64,000 nucleotides of DNA, from positions 31,095 to 95,094 of the forward strand of contig DXAL01000023.1 of assembly GCA_019117125.1 (NCBI GenBank). Reading direction: 5' to 3'. The position numbers and the translations under genes are program-made. Below, piece after piece: positions 42,531 through 51,114 of this stretch. The stretch's first letter is position 1. Every line of letters starts with the position of its first letter. Source of the DNA: Candidatus Mediterraneibacter merdipullorum. Lineage in GTDB: Bacteria > Bacillota > Clostridia > Lachnospirales > Lachnospiraceae. The notes below the pieces were generated by a model. The model was not told the origin of the DNA, did not search any database, and saw nothing but the letters and a program-made list of their open reading frames with translations.

Positions 42531-42551
42531 TCTTCGCCGGTTCTGTATAAT
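42524..42551 (+). promoter_or_regulatory. promoter of the TtcA-like gene with palindrome over the -10
   Basis: TTGTAT (42524-42529), 16-bp spacer, TATAAT (42546-42551). The -10 sits in an inverted repeat GTTCT-N7-AGAAC (42540-42556), a possible operator. Confidence 0.7.
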
Positions 42552-42578
42552 AGAACTGTTGAGAAAGGAACGATTCAC

Positions 42579-43331
42579 ATGCAGTTACAGCGTTTATTAA
42601 GTTATGCCCGGAAGGCAGTAGATGAATATGCCCTGATTGAGGAGGGCGACCATATCGCCGTCGGCATATCCGGCGGGAAGGACAGTCTGACACTGCTCTA
42701 TGCCCTGCACGGGCTCATGCGGTTTTATCCGAAGAAATTTACCGTCAGTGCAGTCACTGTGGACCTGGGATTCCCGGATTTTGACCTGACGCCCATTGAA
42801 ACTCTGTGCGGGGAGATGGACATCCCTTACCGCATCGTGCGCTCGGACATCTATGACATCCTCTTTCATGTAAGAAAAGAGAGCAATCCGTGTTCGCTTT
42901 GTGCAAAGATGCGAAAGGGTGCTCTCAATCAGGCGGTGAAAGAAATGGGCTGCAACAAGGTGGCGTATGCGCACCACAAAGATGACATCATAGAGACCAT
43001 GCTCCTCTCTCTCATCTTTGAGGGGCGGTTCCACTCTTTTTCACCGAAAACATATCTGGACCGGATGGACCTGACAGTGATACGTCCGCTCATGTTTGTG
43101 GATGAAGCCGATGTAGTGGGCTTTCAGAATAAATACCGTCTGCCGGTTGTAAAGAGTAAATGCCCGGTGGACGGGCACACAAAGCGTCAGTACGCAAAAG
43201 AACTTCTCAGGAAACTGAATCAGGAACATACCGGGACCCGGGAACGGATGTTCCATGCCATCCTGTCCGGAAATATCAAAGGGTGGCCCGAGCGGATGCT
43301 GCGCACCCGTTCGGCAGACCTGGGAGAGTGA
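42579..43331 (+). CDS. TtcA-family tRNA 2-thiolation protein
   Basis: 250 aa. PP-loop SGGKDS (residues 31-36) that adenylates the target uridine or cytidine, and three cysteines typical of the iron-sulfur TtcA/TtuA group: CSLC (105, 108) and KSKCPVDGH (195). In E. coli TtcA makes 2-thiocytidine 32 in tRNA; the exact target here is inferred. ATG 42579 has AAAGGA upstream. Confidence 0.9.
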   Translation: MQLQRLLSYARKAVDEYALIEEGDHIAVGISGGKDSLTLLYALHGLMRFYPKKFTVSAVTVDLGFPDFDLTPIETLCGEMDIPYRIVRSDIYDILFHVRKESNPCSLCAKMRKGALNQAVKEMGCNKVAYAHHKDDIIETMLLSLIFEGRFHSFSPKTYLDRMDLTVIRPLMFVDEADVVGFQNKYRLPVVKSKCPVDGHTKRQYAKELLRKLNQEHTGTRERMFHAILSGNIKGWPERMLRTRSADLGE

Positions 43332-43337
43332 GGACGG

Positions 43338-43363
43338 CAGGAACGGTATCTCATACCTTCCTG
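43338..43363. terminator. hairpin between converging TtcA-like and cytidylate-kinase-like genes
   Basis: CAGGAA and GGTAT pair with ATACC and TTCCTG with a one-base bulge. It overlaps the minus-strand stop codon. No clear T-tract, so a weak terminator at best. Confidence 0.45.
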
Positions 43364-43998
43364 GCGTCTCTTGCGATACTCTCTTTTAACTGTACATAAT
43401 TGATGATTGCCTGCGCCGTACCCTCGATGCCCAGCTCGGAGCTTGTCAGGCAGAGCTCATAGCTCTCGGCGTCCGACCATTTCTTGTTCGTATAGTAATT
43501 GTAGTAGCTGGCGCGCTTCTTGTCCGTCTTCACAATCATGTCCTTCGCCTTGGCGTCCGTCAGGTCATAGATGCGTGCAATCCTGCGGATGCGCGCGTTC
43601 ATGTCTGCGTGAATGAACACGCTGACCACGTTTTTATAGGATTCCAGTGCGTAATCCGCACATCTTCCCACCAGAATGCACGGTCCCTCGTCCGCAATCT
43701 TCTTGATGGCATCAAACTGCGCGAGGAAAACTTTGTGGTTGATCGGCATATCCGTATAAGTATTTCCCGAATATCCCATGGAATAAGTATCCATTACAAG
43801 TGAATAGAGGAAACTGTTCGTAGGTCTCTCATCGTGGGTCTCAAAGAGTTCCTCACAGATACCGCTCTCCTTTGCGGCGCGGGCAAGCATTTCCTTGTCA
43901 TATAATTTGATGTCAAAAGCCTCGGCGACTTTATAGCCGATCTCCCTCCCTGCACTTCCAAATTCACGTCCGATGGTGATGATCGTATTTGTCTTCAT
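43351..43998 (-). CDS. cytidylate kinase-like family protein
   Basis: 215 aa. N-terminal phosphate-binding loop variant TIGREFGSAGREIG, and ILVGRCADYAL in the middle. The family resembles CMP kinase but its role is unknown; it is common in gut Clostridia. GGAGAG lies before the ATG and a good promoter upstream, so it is transcribed alone. Confidence 0.88.
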   Translation of the reverse strand: MKTNTIITIGREFGSAGREIGYKVAEAFDIKLYDKEMLARAAKESGICEELFETHDERPTNSFLYSLVMDTYSMGYSGNTYTDMPINHKVFLAQFDAIKKIADEGPCILVGRCADYALESYKNVVSVFIHADMNARIRRIARIYDLTDAKAKDMIVKTDKKRASYYNYYTNKKWSDAESYELCLTSSELGIEGTAQAIINYVQLKESIARDARKV

Positions 43999-44063
43999 AA
44001 GCCTCTCTCCTTTGCATCATGATGTTGTGATACGGTGTGGCACCTGTCACATCTTATATGAAT

Positions 44064-44092
44064 ATTATAATGAACTTACCGGTTTATTACAA
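44064..44092 (-). promoter_or_regulatory. promoter of the cytidylate-kinase-like gene
   Basis: Minus strand TTGTAA (44087-44092), 17-bp spacer, TATAAT (44064-44069). The -35 overlaps the stop codon of the upstream pseudouridine synthase. Confidence 0.8.
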
Positions 44093-45013
44093 TGCCAATT
44101 TGTTTTTTCTGCGCAGCGTGTCCAGGAGCTTTCGGAAATATTCCGGGAGGGGCGCGTCAAATTCCATATATTCCCCGGTGGCGGGATGGAGGATGCCAAG
44201 GGTCTTCGCGTGGAGCGTCTGTCCCTGCAGGCGGAACGGGCACCTGGCGGGACCGTAAACCGCATCTCCGAGGATAGGATGACCGATGGACGCCATATGG
44301 ACCCGTATCTGATGCGTCCTGCCCGTCTCCAGTTCGCATTCGATATAGGTGTAGTCGCCGAACCGCTCCAGGACGCGGTAGTGGGTGACTGCACTGCGGG
44401 CATGGACAGCGCGGGTGCTCATCTTCTTCCGGTCCGTGGGATGCCTCCCGATGGGGGCGCTGACAGTCCCGGCATCCTCTTTGAGATTGCCGTGGACAAC
44501 AGCGTGATATCTCCGCGTGATGGAGTGTTCTTTCAGCTGTTCTGCCAGGACCTGGTGGGCATGGTCGTTCTTGCAGACGAGCAGGGAGCCCGTTGTATCC
44601 TTGTCAATCCGGTGCACGATTCCGGGGCGGAGGACGCCGTTTATCCCGGAAAGACGGTCTTTGCAGTGGAACATGAGAGCGTTGACCAGGGTGTGGCTGC
44701 TGTGTCCGGCAGAAGGATGGACGACCATCCCCTTCGGTTTGTTCACGACCAGGATGTCATCATCCTCATACAGGATATCCAGCGGGATATCCTCCGGAAG
44801 TATCTCTGTATTCTCCGGTTCCGGCAGACGCACCGTTATCTCCTCGCCGGGAGATACTTTATAATTTGCCTTCACAGGTTTTCCGTCTGCCTCAATATGT
44901 CCTTCCTTTAACAGTTTCTGGATATAAGAACGGGAAAGGTCTCCCAGATTTCCGCTTAAGAATCTGTCAATCCTTTCCCCGCCTGTTTCTGCCACGATAT
45001 TCAGAATGTCCAT
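44087..45013 (-). CDS. RluA-family 23S rRNA pseudouridine synthase (RluD-like)
   Basis: 308 aa. S4 domain (residues 12-70), catalytic HRIDKDTTGSLLVCKN and distal ETGRTHQIRVHMASIGHPIL. In Firmicutes the RluD-like gene follows lspA, as here. Start ATG 45013 lies 7 bases after AGGAGG; the GTG at 45019 is an alternative. Confidence 0.93.
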   Translation of the reverse strand: MDILNIVAETGGERIDRFLSGNLGDLSRSYIQKLLKEGHIEADGKPVKANYKVSPGEEITVRLPEPENTEILPEDIPLDILYEDDDILVVNKPKGMVVHPSAGHSSHTLVNALMFHCKDRLSGINGVLRPGIVHRIDKDTTGSLLVCKNDHAHQVLAEQLKEHSITRRYHAVVHGNLKEDAGTVSAPIGRHPTDRKKMSTRAVHARSAVTHYRVLERFGDYTYIECELETGRTHQIRVHMASIGHPILGDAVYGPARCPFRLQGQTLHAKTLGILHPATGEYMEFDAPLPEYFRKLLDTLRRKNKLAL

Positions 45014-45015
45014 CC

Positions 45016-45570
45016 TCACTCCTCCTCGTCATGCCCTTCCAGCGCCTTCTCTTTTGCCGGTTTTTCATCGTCCCCGTAAAAGAACAGGATGAGGACTGCA
45101 AACAGCGCCACGGCAGCCACCACATAGCAGTCCGCCACGTTGAATATCGGGAAATCGATGAGGCTGAAATAGAAGAAATCAACCACATAATCCAGACGGA
45201 CCCGGTCTATCAGGTTTCCCACGGCTCCGGCGCACAGAAGGACTGCGCAGACGCGCAGCGGTACATAGGCAGTCGTAAAGGGCGCGCGGACAAACCAGAT
45301 GGCAGCTGCAATGAGGATCACGGCTGCTCCGATTACAAACACAAACTGCATGTCCTGCATCATGCCGAACGCCGCGCCCCGGTTTTCCAGGTAGCGGAGT
45401 TCAAACACGCCGTCTATCAGAACCTTTGCAGGTTTCTCTTTTAATCCTGTCACTGCCAGGTGTTTTGTGACCTGGTCCAGGATGACCGCTGCTGCAAAGA
45501 GCAGAAGGGAAAGAACGACGGTCCCTTTTGGATTCGTTGGTTTTTCATTCCTGTGGTTTTTCAAATACAT
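45016..45570 (-). CDS. lspA: lipoprotein signal peptidase II
   Basis: 184 aa with four membrane segments. Catalytic aspartates in GNLIDRV and FNVADCYV; RGAAFGMM is also conserved. It removes lipoprotein signal peptides in the membrane. The C-terminal tail is acidic and lysine-rich. Confidence 0.96.
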   Translation of the reverse strand: MYLKNHRNEKPTNPKGTVVLSLLLFAAAVILDQVTKHLAVTGLKEKPAKVLIDGVFELRYLENRGAAFGMMQDMQFVFVIGAAVILIAAAIWFVRAPFTTAYVPLRVCAVLLCAGAVGNLIDRVRLDYVVDFFYFSLIDFPIFNVADCYVVAAVALFAVLILFFYGDDEKPAKEKALEGHDEEE

Positions 45571-45589
45571 CTGTCTACCTGCTTTTCCT

Positions 45590-46390
45590 TTATTTATATC
45601 GGCTGATAACGACGTTCAGGCGGTTTTTCCTTGTCCGGCTCCCCGCGGACTCAAAGCGGAATTTCCCGAGGCCGCGCACGGATATGATGTCTCCTTCTTC
45701 CGGCTGGTATCCGTTGCCTGTGATGAGCCTGCCGTTTACGAATACTTTCCCGCCTTCGATGAGTCCGGTCTGTTTTGTCCTTGACCTGGAAAAAGCAAGG
45801 GCGAGGAGGCTGTCCAGACGCACCGATGCGACGGTGCCCCGGATTTCCTCAAATTCCGGCGAAACATGCACCTCCGTGAGCGCAATGCGTTGCACTGTCA
45901 CCGATGTATGCCTGACCCGGCTGAGTTCCGCACAGATGAGCTCGGTCATATCCCTGTGTACAAAAAGAAACGCGCCGGCGCCGTCCGGAAGGATATCTCC
46001 TGTTTTGGAACGCTCGATGCCCAGGTTTAATATGGCGCCGAGATAGTCCCGGTGGGTCAGCTCTTCCGCAAATTTCTCATTTCGCGGGCGGATGGAAAGA
46101 GCGTCAAAGGGATAAGGAATCTCCGCAGGAGAGACAGCTTCTTTCCCGTAACGCAAAGAAAGAGCCTCAGGGATAAATGCAGCCATCTGACGCTCTGCCA
46201 AATCATAGCCGCCAAAAGAAATAACCGGTGTATATACCTTTTCTTTTGGCAGCGTATGTAAGATATTCTGTTCATTCAGATCGAGAAAATCCGAATAAGT
46301 TATGATATCGCGCTGATATGCCGTCCTGGAAAGTTCCAGAAACCGCTTTTCCAGTACGAGCGTTTCCTTATCCTGGTCTGCTCTTCTCAT
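45590..46390 (-). CDS. ylmH: YlmH-family S4-domain RNA-binding protein
   Basis: 266 aa. N-terminal YlmH domain and C-terminal S4 domain (about 180-245: SLLALAFSRSRTKQTGLIEG). In Bacillus YlmH is a ribosome-associated factor in the sepF cluster. It starts 6 bp after sepF, with only a weak ribosome site, so coupling is likely. Confidence 0.92.
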   Translation of the reverse strand: MRRADQDKETLVLEKRFLELSRTAYQRDIITYSDFLDLNEQNILHTLPKEKVYTPVISFGGYDLAERQMAAFIPEALSLRYGKEAVSPAEIPYPFDALSIRPRNEKFAEELTHRDYLGAILNLGIERSKTGDILPDGAGAFLFVHRDMTELICAELSRVRHTSVTVQRIALTEVHVSPEFEEIRGTVASVRLDSLLALAFSRSRTKQTGLIEGGKVFVNGRLITGNGYQPEEGDIISVRGLGKFRFESAGSRTRKNRLNVVISRYK

Positions 46391-46396
46391 GGCAGG

Positions 46397-46945
46397 TTAA
46401 AATCTGCCTCTGACGGTCGGTGTCTCCATGGAACCTCCGAGAAGGTCCTGAAGGTCTCCGGAAATATCTACATTTGTAGGTGTTACAAGGAAGATATAAT
46501 TTGAAATCTTCTGGAGATTGCCGCTGATGGCAAATGCCGCACCGGAAATAAAGTCAATGATGCGCTGTGCGACTTCCAGGTCCATGCCCTCCAGGTTCAG
46601 GATGACAGTCCGTCCGGAAAGCAGCGTCTCCGTAATCTCTCTGGAATCATCAACGGAATTCGGTTTGACGACACAGACCTCCATGTTTCCGTTCTTCTTC
46701 GCCGAGGGATGTCTCATCGGCGTCACTTTATTATTTACTGAAGGCTGGAACTTCCGGTCTTCATCCATGTCGAAATCATCAAAATTGTCTTCTTTTGTAT
46801 TTTTCTTTCCGAACAGTGAACGGCGACGCGGCTTCTCATCATACTCATCATCGTATAATTCGTCGTCATCATCATAAAATTCATCGTCATCATAATCGTC
46901 GTCGTTTAACTTCATGATGTCCAGAAATTTATCAAATACACCCAT
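46397..46945 (-). CDS. sepF: cell division protein SepF
   Basis: 182 aa. N-terminal amphipathic helix MGVFDKFLDIMKL for membrane binding, an acidic Asp-rich linker (DDDDEFYDDDDELYDDEY type), then the SepF domain (about 85-170: LLSGRTVILNLEGMDLEVAQ). It bends FtsZ filaments at the septum. The linker is unusually acidic. Confidence 0.95.
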   Translation of the reverse strand: MGVFDKFLDIMKLNDDDYDDDEFYDDDDELYDDEYDEKPRRRSLFGKKNTKEDNFDDFDMDEDRKFQPSVNNKVTPMRHPSAKKNGNMEVCVVKPNSVDDSREITETLLSGRTVILNLEGMDLEVAQRIIDFISGAAFAISGNLQKISNYIFLVTPTNVDISGDLQDLLGGSMETPTVRGRF

Positions 46946-47019
46946 CTTTACACTCCTATCTTGTACATTTCATATCGTGTACAATTTTTTTCTCGCATCC
47001 TTCCGCTGCCAGAGCCGGT

Positions 47020-47715
47020 TCACTGCAAGCCGTAATCCCTGGCACCAAAGATACCGGTGCCGATTCTCACCATGGTTGCCCCTTCTTCGATCGCCACCTC
47101 ATAATCATTGGTCATCCCCATTGAAAGTATGCTCACAGTACCATTATCAATGTTTTTTCTCTTAATGTCAACATATAATTTGTGTAAATCTGCAAAAATT
47201 GACCGATTATTTTCAGGATTTTCCACAAAAGGAGCAATCGTCATAAGCCCTCTGACATTTACATGGGGCAGCGCGCAGACTTTTTCATAAAACGGAAGGA
47301 CATCCTCTGTTTTCAGACCAAATTTGCTTGTCTCCTGCGCCACATTCACCTCGATGAGGATATCTGATATGAGATTTCTCTTTTCCCCTTCCTTTTCAAT
47401 CGTCTCTGCAAGTTTTTCGGAATCCACGGAGTGGATGAGTTTTACTTTGTCCAGGATGTACTTTACCTTGTTTGTCTGGAGATGCCCGATCATATGCCAT
47501 TCCACGTCTTTTGGCATTGCCTCGTATTTGTCCCGTATCTCCTGGACCTTATTCTCGCCGAAGACGCGCACGCCCAGGTCATAGGCTTCCATGAGCATGG
47601 AGACCGGCTTTGTCTTGCTCACGGAGATGAGCGTCACCTCATCCCGGTTCCTGCCTGCCCGGATGCACGCATTCTGTATCTTCTCTTCCACTGTTGCCAG
47701 ATTTTCTTTCAGCAT
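47020..47715 (-). CDS. YggS-family pyridoxal-phosphate-binding protein
   Basis: 231 aa. PLP lysine in LISVSKTKPVSM (near residue 35), then EVNVAQETSKFG and LSMGMTNDYEVAIEEGATMVRIG. A PLP homeostasis protein with no known reaction. In Firmicutes it lies before sepF. Confidence 0.94.
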   Translation of the reverse strand: MLKENLATVEEKIQNACIRAGRNRDEVTLISVSKTKPVSMLMEAYDLGVRVFGENKVQEIRDKYEAMPKDVEWHMIGHLQTNKVKYILDKVKLIHSVDSEKLAETIEKEGEKRNLISDILIEVNVAQETSKFGLKTEDVLPFYEKVCALPHVNVRGLMTIAPFVENPENNRSIFADLHKLYVDIKRKNIDNGTVSILSMGMTNDYEVAIEEGATMVRIGTGIFGARDYGLQ

Positions 47716-47756
47716 ATTTTCTGCCGCTCCTTTCTCTGCCTGACAAATGCAGGCGT

Positions 47757-49148
47757 TTACTGGAATACAACTTCCTCCGGAGTGATTCCGGCTCCGTTCT
47801 GCACGATATGGTCATAATTAGAAAGTCCGTACTCCTCCCCTTCCTGTACGATATAGTATTCATCGTTTTCACAGAGGACGGTTACTTTCTTGAACACCGC
47901 GTATCCGCGGTTAATATTGTACACGCCTTTGAGCTTCCCTTTCTTCCCGACCGTGTAAGTCTCGGTCGAATCGGGCCGGATGAGCACATCTCCGTCGTCC
48001 AGGTCCTCCCGGCTGATGTAGACGTCCCCTCCGTCGGTTTCATTATAAATATCCACTTTCCGGAACTCTGCGCCGCCCCGGGTCTGTACCATGATGCCGT
48101 CTGCTGAGCTGTTTCCGCCGGTGGTGATATAGTCTTTCGGGATAACATAGAATTCTTCCTCAACGACTGCGGACTTCGGTATCTTCAGACCGCTCTCATC
48201 CTCGAGGATGAGCTCGATGTTCAGGAAGCGCTCTCCTGCATAGCGTATCATGGAGTTGTCAAAATCCAGACAGCCATAGTAAGCTCCGTCCCGCTCGATG
48301 ATGGAAAAATCCCCCCACATCGTCTCGCTGTCTTTATCCGCCCTGACGCGGATGCTCGTCACTTCCTCTGCAGTCAGGTCCTCTGCTGTCTCCCGCTCCA
48401 GAGGAACGATAACAGACCAGTCCTCACTCGTTATCATCCGGTATACCGGGTCGCCCGATTTGATTTTCGTCTGGTCAGAGAGCACGGTGGCTTCATATTC
48501 GGTATTGTTGAAATCTTTCTCTGTAAACGTGTCTTTTGTGAGTCCTTCCATGCCGTCCACCGTATACGCCACAATGCCGTCGCGCTGGGCTGCATAGGAA
48601 GCGACCTCCTGTCCGCTCTGCTCGATGACAGTGCCAAGCTGCTGGGTCCGGGTCTCACTGTAGACAGCCTGGAGGGAGGTTGCCATCTCGTTTTTCAGCG
48701 CATAGACGGCAGAAAAATCCTCCGGGGAATAGTTCTCATTAAAATTCTGGAGCTGGAGGGTGATGCCGCCCAGTACCGCCGGGTCCACGGATGTCTCCGC
48801 AGCCTCCTCTCCGCTCTCAGCCTCAGTGTCCAGAGGCTCTCCGGAGATTGCATACACGTATTCACCTGCTTTTACCTTGCTGTTTTCATTCTCATAATAA
48901 CTCACATATCCGTCCGCTTCGGCAGGAATGGCGGTTTCCTGGCGGATGACGAGTCCCCGGTAGGAATTATCCCGGACAATGCTGCCCTCCCGGACTTCAT
49001 ATACGGATATGCTGTCCCCGCAGAGATACATGATGACGGTTACGACAAGATAGATAAATACAACCGCAAAAAGCAATATGCCCAGGTTGAACTCCCGCTT
49101 TCTCCTGTATTTCTTTATGCTGACGGATTTCTCCTTTTTTCCTGCCAA
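47757..49148 (-). CDS. HlyD-like membrane fusion/adaptor protein
   Basis: About 463 aa. A basic start (KKYRRKREFN), one membrane anchor (residues 22-42) and an extracytoplasmic part with two lipoyl-like halves (GYVSYYENENSKVKAGEYV; KSGDPVYRM). Family members join ABC exporters, but no exporter is adjacent; it sits at the head of the yggS-sepF cluster. The chosen start TTG 49148 is 11 bases after AGGAGG; GTG 49160 overlaps that site. Confidence 0.75.
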   Translation of the reverse strand: MAGKKEKSVSIKKYRRKREFNLGILLFAVVFIYLVVTVIMYLCGDSISVYEVREGSIVRDNSYRGLVIRQETAIPAEADGYVSYYENENSKVKAGEYVYAISGEPLDTEAESGEEAAETSVDPAVLGGITLQLQNFNENYSPEDFSAVYALKNEMATSLQAVYSETRTQQLGTVIEQSGQEVASYAAQRDGIVAYTVDGMEGLTKDTFTEKDFNNTEYEATVLSDQTKIKSGDPVYRMITSEDWSVIVPLERETAEDLTAEEVTSIRVRADKDSETMWGDFSIIERDGAYYGCLDFDNSMIRYAGERFLNIELILEDESGLKIPKSAVVEEEFYVIPKDYITTGGNSSADGIMVQTRGGAEFRKVDIYNETDGGDVYISREDLDDGDVLIRPDSTETYTVGKKGKLKGVYNINRGYAVFKKVTVLCENDEYYIVQEGEEYGLSNYDHIVQNGAGITPEEVVFQ

Positions 49149-49195
49149 ACGGGACTGCACCTCCTGTTTTTTGTTTCAGTCTATATAACTTACTC

Positions 49196-49224
49196 AGTAT
49201 AGCATCTTCCGGTCCTGATTTCCA
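49196..49224 (-). promoter_or_regulatory. promoter of the HlyD-like to rluD cluster
   Basis: Minus strand TGGAAA (49219-49224), 17-bp spacer, TATACT (49196-49201) with an extended -10 TG. It would drive the adaptor, yggS, sepF, ylmH, lspA and rluD. Confidence 0.6.
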
Positions 49225-49304
49225 GTTTTTCATACAGATAAGATGTATATTTCCCGGAACGACGGAAATAATAGGATTATTGAGACGGTAAAGGAGGAGA
49301 TAGA

Positions 49305-49508
49305 ATGAAATGGTTTGATTACACCGCTCTGACACTCGTCATCATCGGAGCAGTCAACTGGCTTCTGATTGGGATATTCCGTTTTGACCTTGTGGCTTTT
49401 CTCTTCGGAAATATGAGCTGGCTTTCCAGAATCGTGTATTCCCTCGTCGGTCTGTGCGGGCTGTATCTCATCAGCTTTTTCGGCAGGGTCCGGAGTATGT
49501 CGGAATAA
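49305..49508 (+). CDS. DUF378 membrane protein, 67 aa
   Basis: Two membrane helices with the DUF378 pattern LTLVIIGAVNWLLIGIF and SRIVYSLVGLCGLYLI. Function unknown. AAAGGAGGAGA precedes the ATG. Divergent from the HlyD-like gene. Confidence 0.88.
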   Translation: MKWFDYTALTLVIIGAVNWLLIGIFRFDLVAFLFGNMSWLSRIVYSLVGLCGLYLISFFGRVRSMSE

Positions 49509-49540
49509 ACGCTGCCAAAAAGCACAGCAGGTCCATAATC

Positions 49541-49595
49541 AATGAGAGGCTTCCCGGTCACGCCTTTTTCTTGCGCAGCCGGAGAGCCTCTCATT
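49541..49595. terminator. bidirectional hairpin between DUF378 and dacA-like genes
   Basis: 11-bp stem AATGAGAGGCT/AGCCTCTCATT with an inner CCCGG/CCGG pairing, followed on the plus strand by CTCTTTTCC. Ends both converging transcripts plausibly. Confidence 0.6.
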
Positions 49596-49612
49596 CTCTT
49601 TTCCTCTCTGTC

Positions 49613-50719
49613 TCACTGTCCTGCATCCGCATCCGTGCCGGTGATGCCCGCCTCCATCAGTGCGTTCATCTGTTCGTAGAGCATCTCCACGCCGTCCGCA
49701 CCCATAATGACGGAAATGTACGGATGTTCTTCCACATCCTGGTCATAAAGGATGACACAGTTCCCCGCCTTCCGCGTGGTGCCGGTCTTTCCGCCGAGGA
49801 CGCGCACGCCTTCCGGCTCGTCTGCTGTCCCCGCGCCGTACGCCTGGGTGGGCGTCCATGTCTCTTTGCGGGTCGTCCCGTCTGCCCCTTTGAGGGCGCC
49901 GTCATAGGAATCCATGGAAATAATCTCTACAAACCGTTCGTCTTTGATGCACGCATTAAAGATGAGATACAGGTCGTAGGCCGTCGTATAGTGGTCCTCG
50001 TCATGGAGCCCGTGGGGGTTCACAAAATGGGTGCCTGTCGCGCCCAGGGCTGCCGCTTCCCGGTTCATCAGCACAGCGAACTCTTCGGTGCTGCCGGAAA
50101 TGTGCTCTGCGATGGCTGCGGCACAGTCGTTGCCCGAATGGAGGAGGAGCCCGCACACCAGGTCGTACATCGTCACCTCATCCCCGGTCTTCAGACCGCT
50201 GGTCACCTCATCATCGGCAAAATCCGTGGCGCTCGCGCTGACAGTCACAACGTCTTCCATATTGCCGTATTTGAATGCGCAGTATGCAGTCATGATTTTC
50301 GTCGTGCTCGCCGGATAAAGCCGGTCATAAAGCCGGTATCCGCACAGGACGCTCTCCTGCTCCAGGTCAAAGAGTCCTGCCGCGTGGAGTTCGTCATCGG
50401 GCTGGTATCCGCCCAGTTCCACTTCCCCGGATGTCACGCACAAATCCGAAGCAAAGAGAGCGCCCTCAAATGCCGCGGCATTATAGTGTTCTTTTTCGTA
50501 ATCCAAAGTGTGGTTCCCCAGACCGCCGAAGAAAATGACTCCGCCGGTGACGGCTGCACCCAGGATGAGCACGATGCAAATCAGCAGCGCAGCCGCGCGC
50601 CGCTGCCTTCTGCGCCGCCTCTGACGCATCCGCTCCCGCCTGCGCCGTTCCATCCGCCTGCGGTCTGCTCCGTGTCTTTCTGTATCATGTATCCGGTCTC
50701 TGTTATCTGTACATCTCAC
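49613..50719 (-). CDS. D-alanyl-D-alanine carboxypeptidase (DacA/PBP5-like)
   Basis: 368 aa. Arg-rich cytoplasmic start, membrane anchor (about residues 42-66), then the S11 peptidase motifs ASTTK (active serine), SGND and KTGTT. It trims the terminal D-Ala of stem peptides. The GTG start at 50719 overlaps mgsA by 17 bp. An N-terminal anchor replaces the usual signal peptide plus C-terminal helix. Confidence 0.92.
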   Translation of the reverse strand: MRCTDNRDRIHDTERHGADRRRMERRRRERMRQRRRRRQRRAAALLICIVLILGAAVTGGVIFFGGLGNHTLDYEKEHYNAAAFEGALFASDLCVTSGEVELGGYQPDDELHAAGLFDLEQESVLCGYRLYDRLYPASTTKIMTAYCAFKYGNMEDVVTVSASATDFADDEVTSGLKTGDEVTMYDLVCGLLLHSGNDCAAAIAEHISGSTEEFAVLMNREAAALGATGTHFVNPHGLHDEDHYTTAYDLYLIFNACIKDERFVEIISMDSYDGALKGADGTTRKETWTPTQAYGAGTADEPEGVRVLGGKTGTTRKAGNCVILYDQDVEEHPYISVIMGADGVEMLYEQMNALMEAGITGTDADAGQ

Positions 50720-51098
50720 GCCAGTCCAAATCTCCTCTGTCCAATGCCAGTATCAGCGCCTCGGCTGTGGCAATATTTGTCGCGATGGGGATGTTGTACA
50801 TATCGCAGAGTTTTACGATATCGTTGACATCCGGTTCGTGGGGGCGCGGCGCAAGGGGGTCCCTGAAAAAGATGAGCAGGTCGATGTTGTTGTGCTCGAT
50901 CTGCGCCCCGAGCTGCTGTTTCCCGCCGAGATGACCTGCGAGATACTTGTGGATGTTCAGGTTCGTCACGCTCTCCACAAGACGTCCGGTCGTATCCGTA
51001 GCATACAGTTCATGCTTGCTGAGTATGCCCCGGTAGGCGATGCAGAAATTCTGCATCAGCTTCTTCTTCGCATCATGTGCGATCAGTCCGATATTCAT
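50703..51098 (-). CDS. mgsA: methylglyoxal synthase
   Basis: 131 aa. Starts MNIGLIAHDAKK with conserved His8, then ATDTTG and LLIFFRDPLAPRPHEPDV. Converts dihydroxyacetone phosphate to methylglyoxal, bypassing lower glycolysis. GGAGAG lies upstream of 51098; the open frame to 51146 lies in rodA. Confidence 0.96.
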   Translation of the reverse strand: MNIGLIAHDAKKKLMQNFCIAYRGILSKHELYATDTTGRLVESVTNLNIHKYLAGHLGGKQQLGAQIEHNNIDLLIFFRDPLAPRPHEPDVNDIVKLCDMYNIPIATNIATAEALILALDRGDLDWREMYR

Positions 51099-51114
51099 AA
51101 CCGTCACTCTCTCC

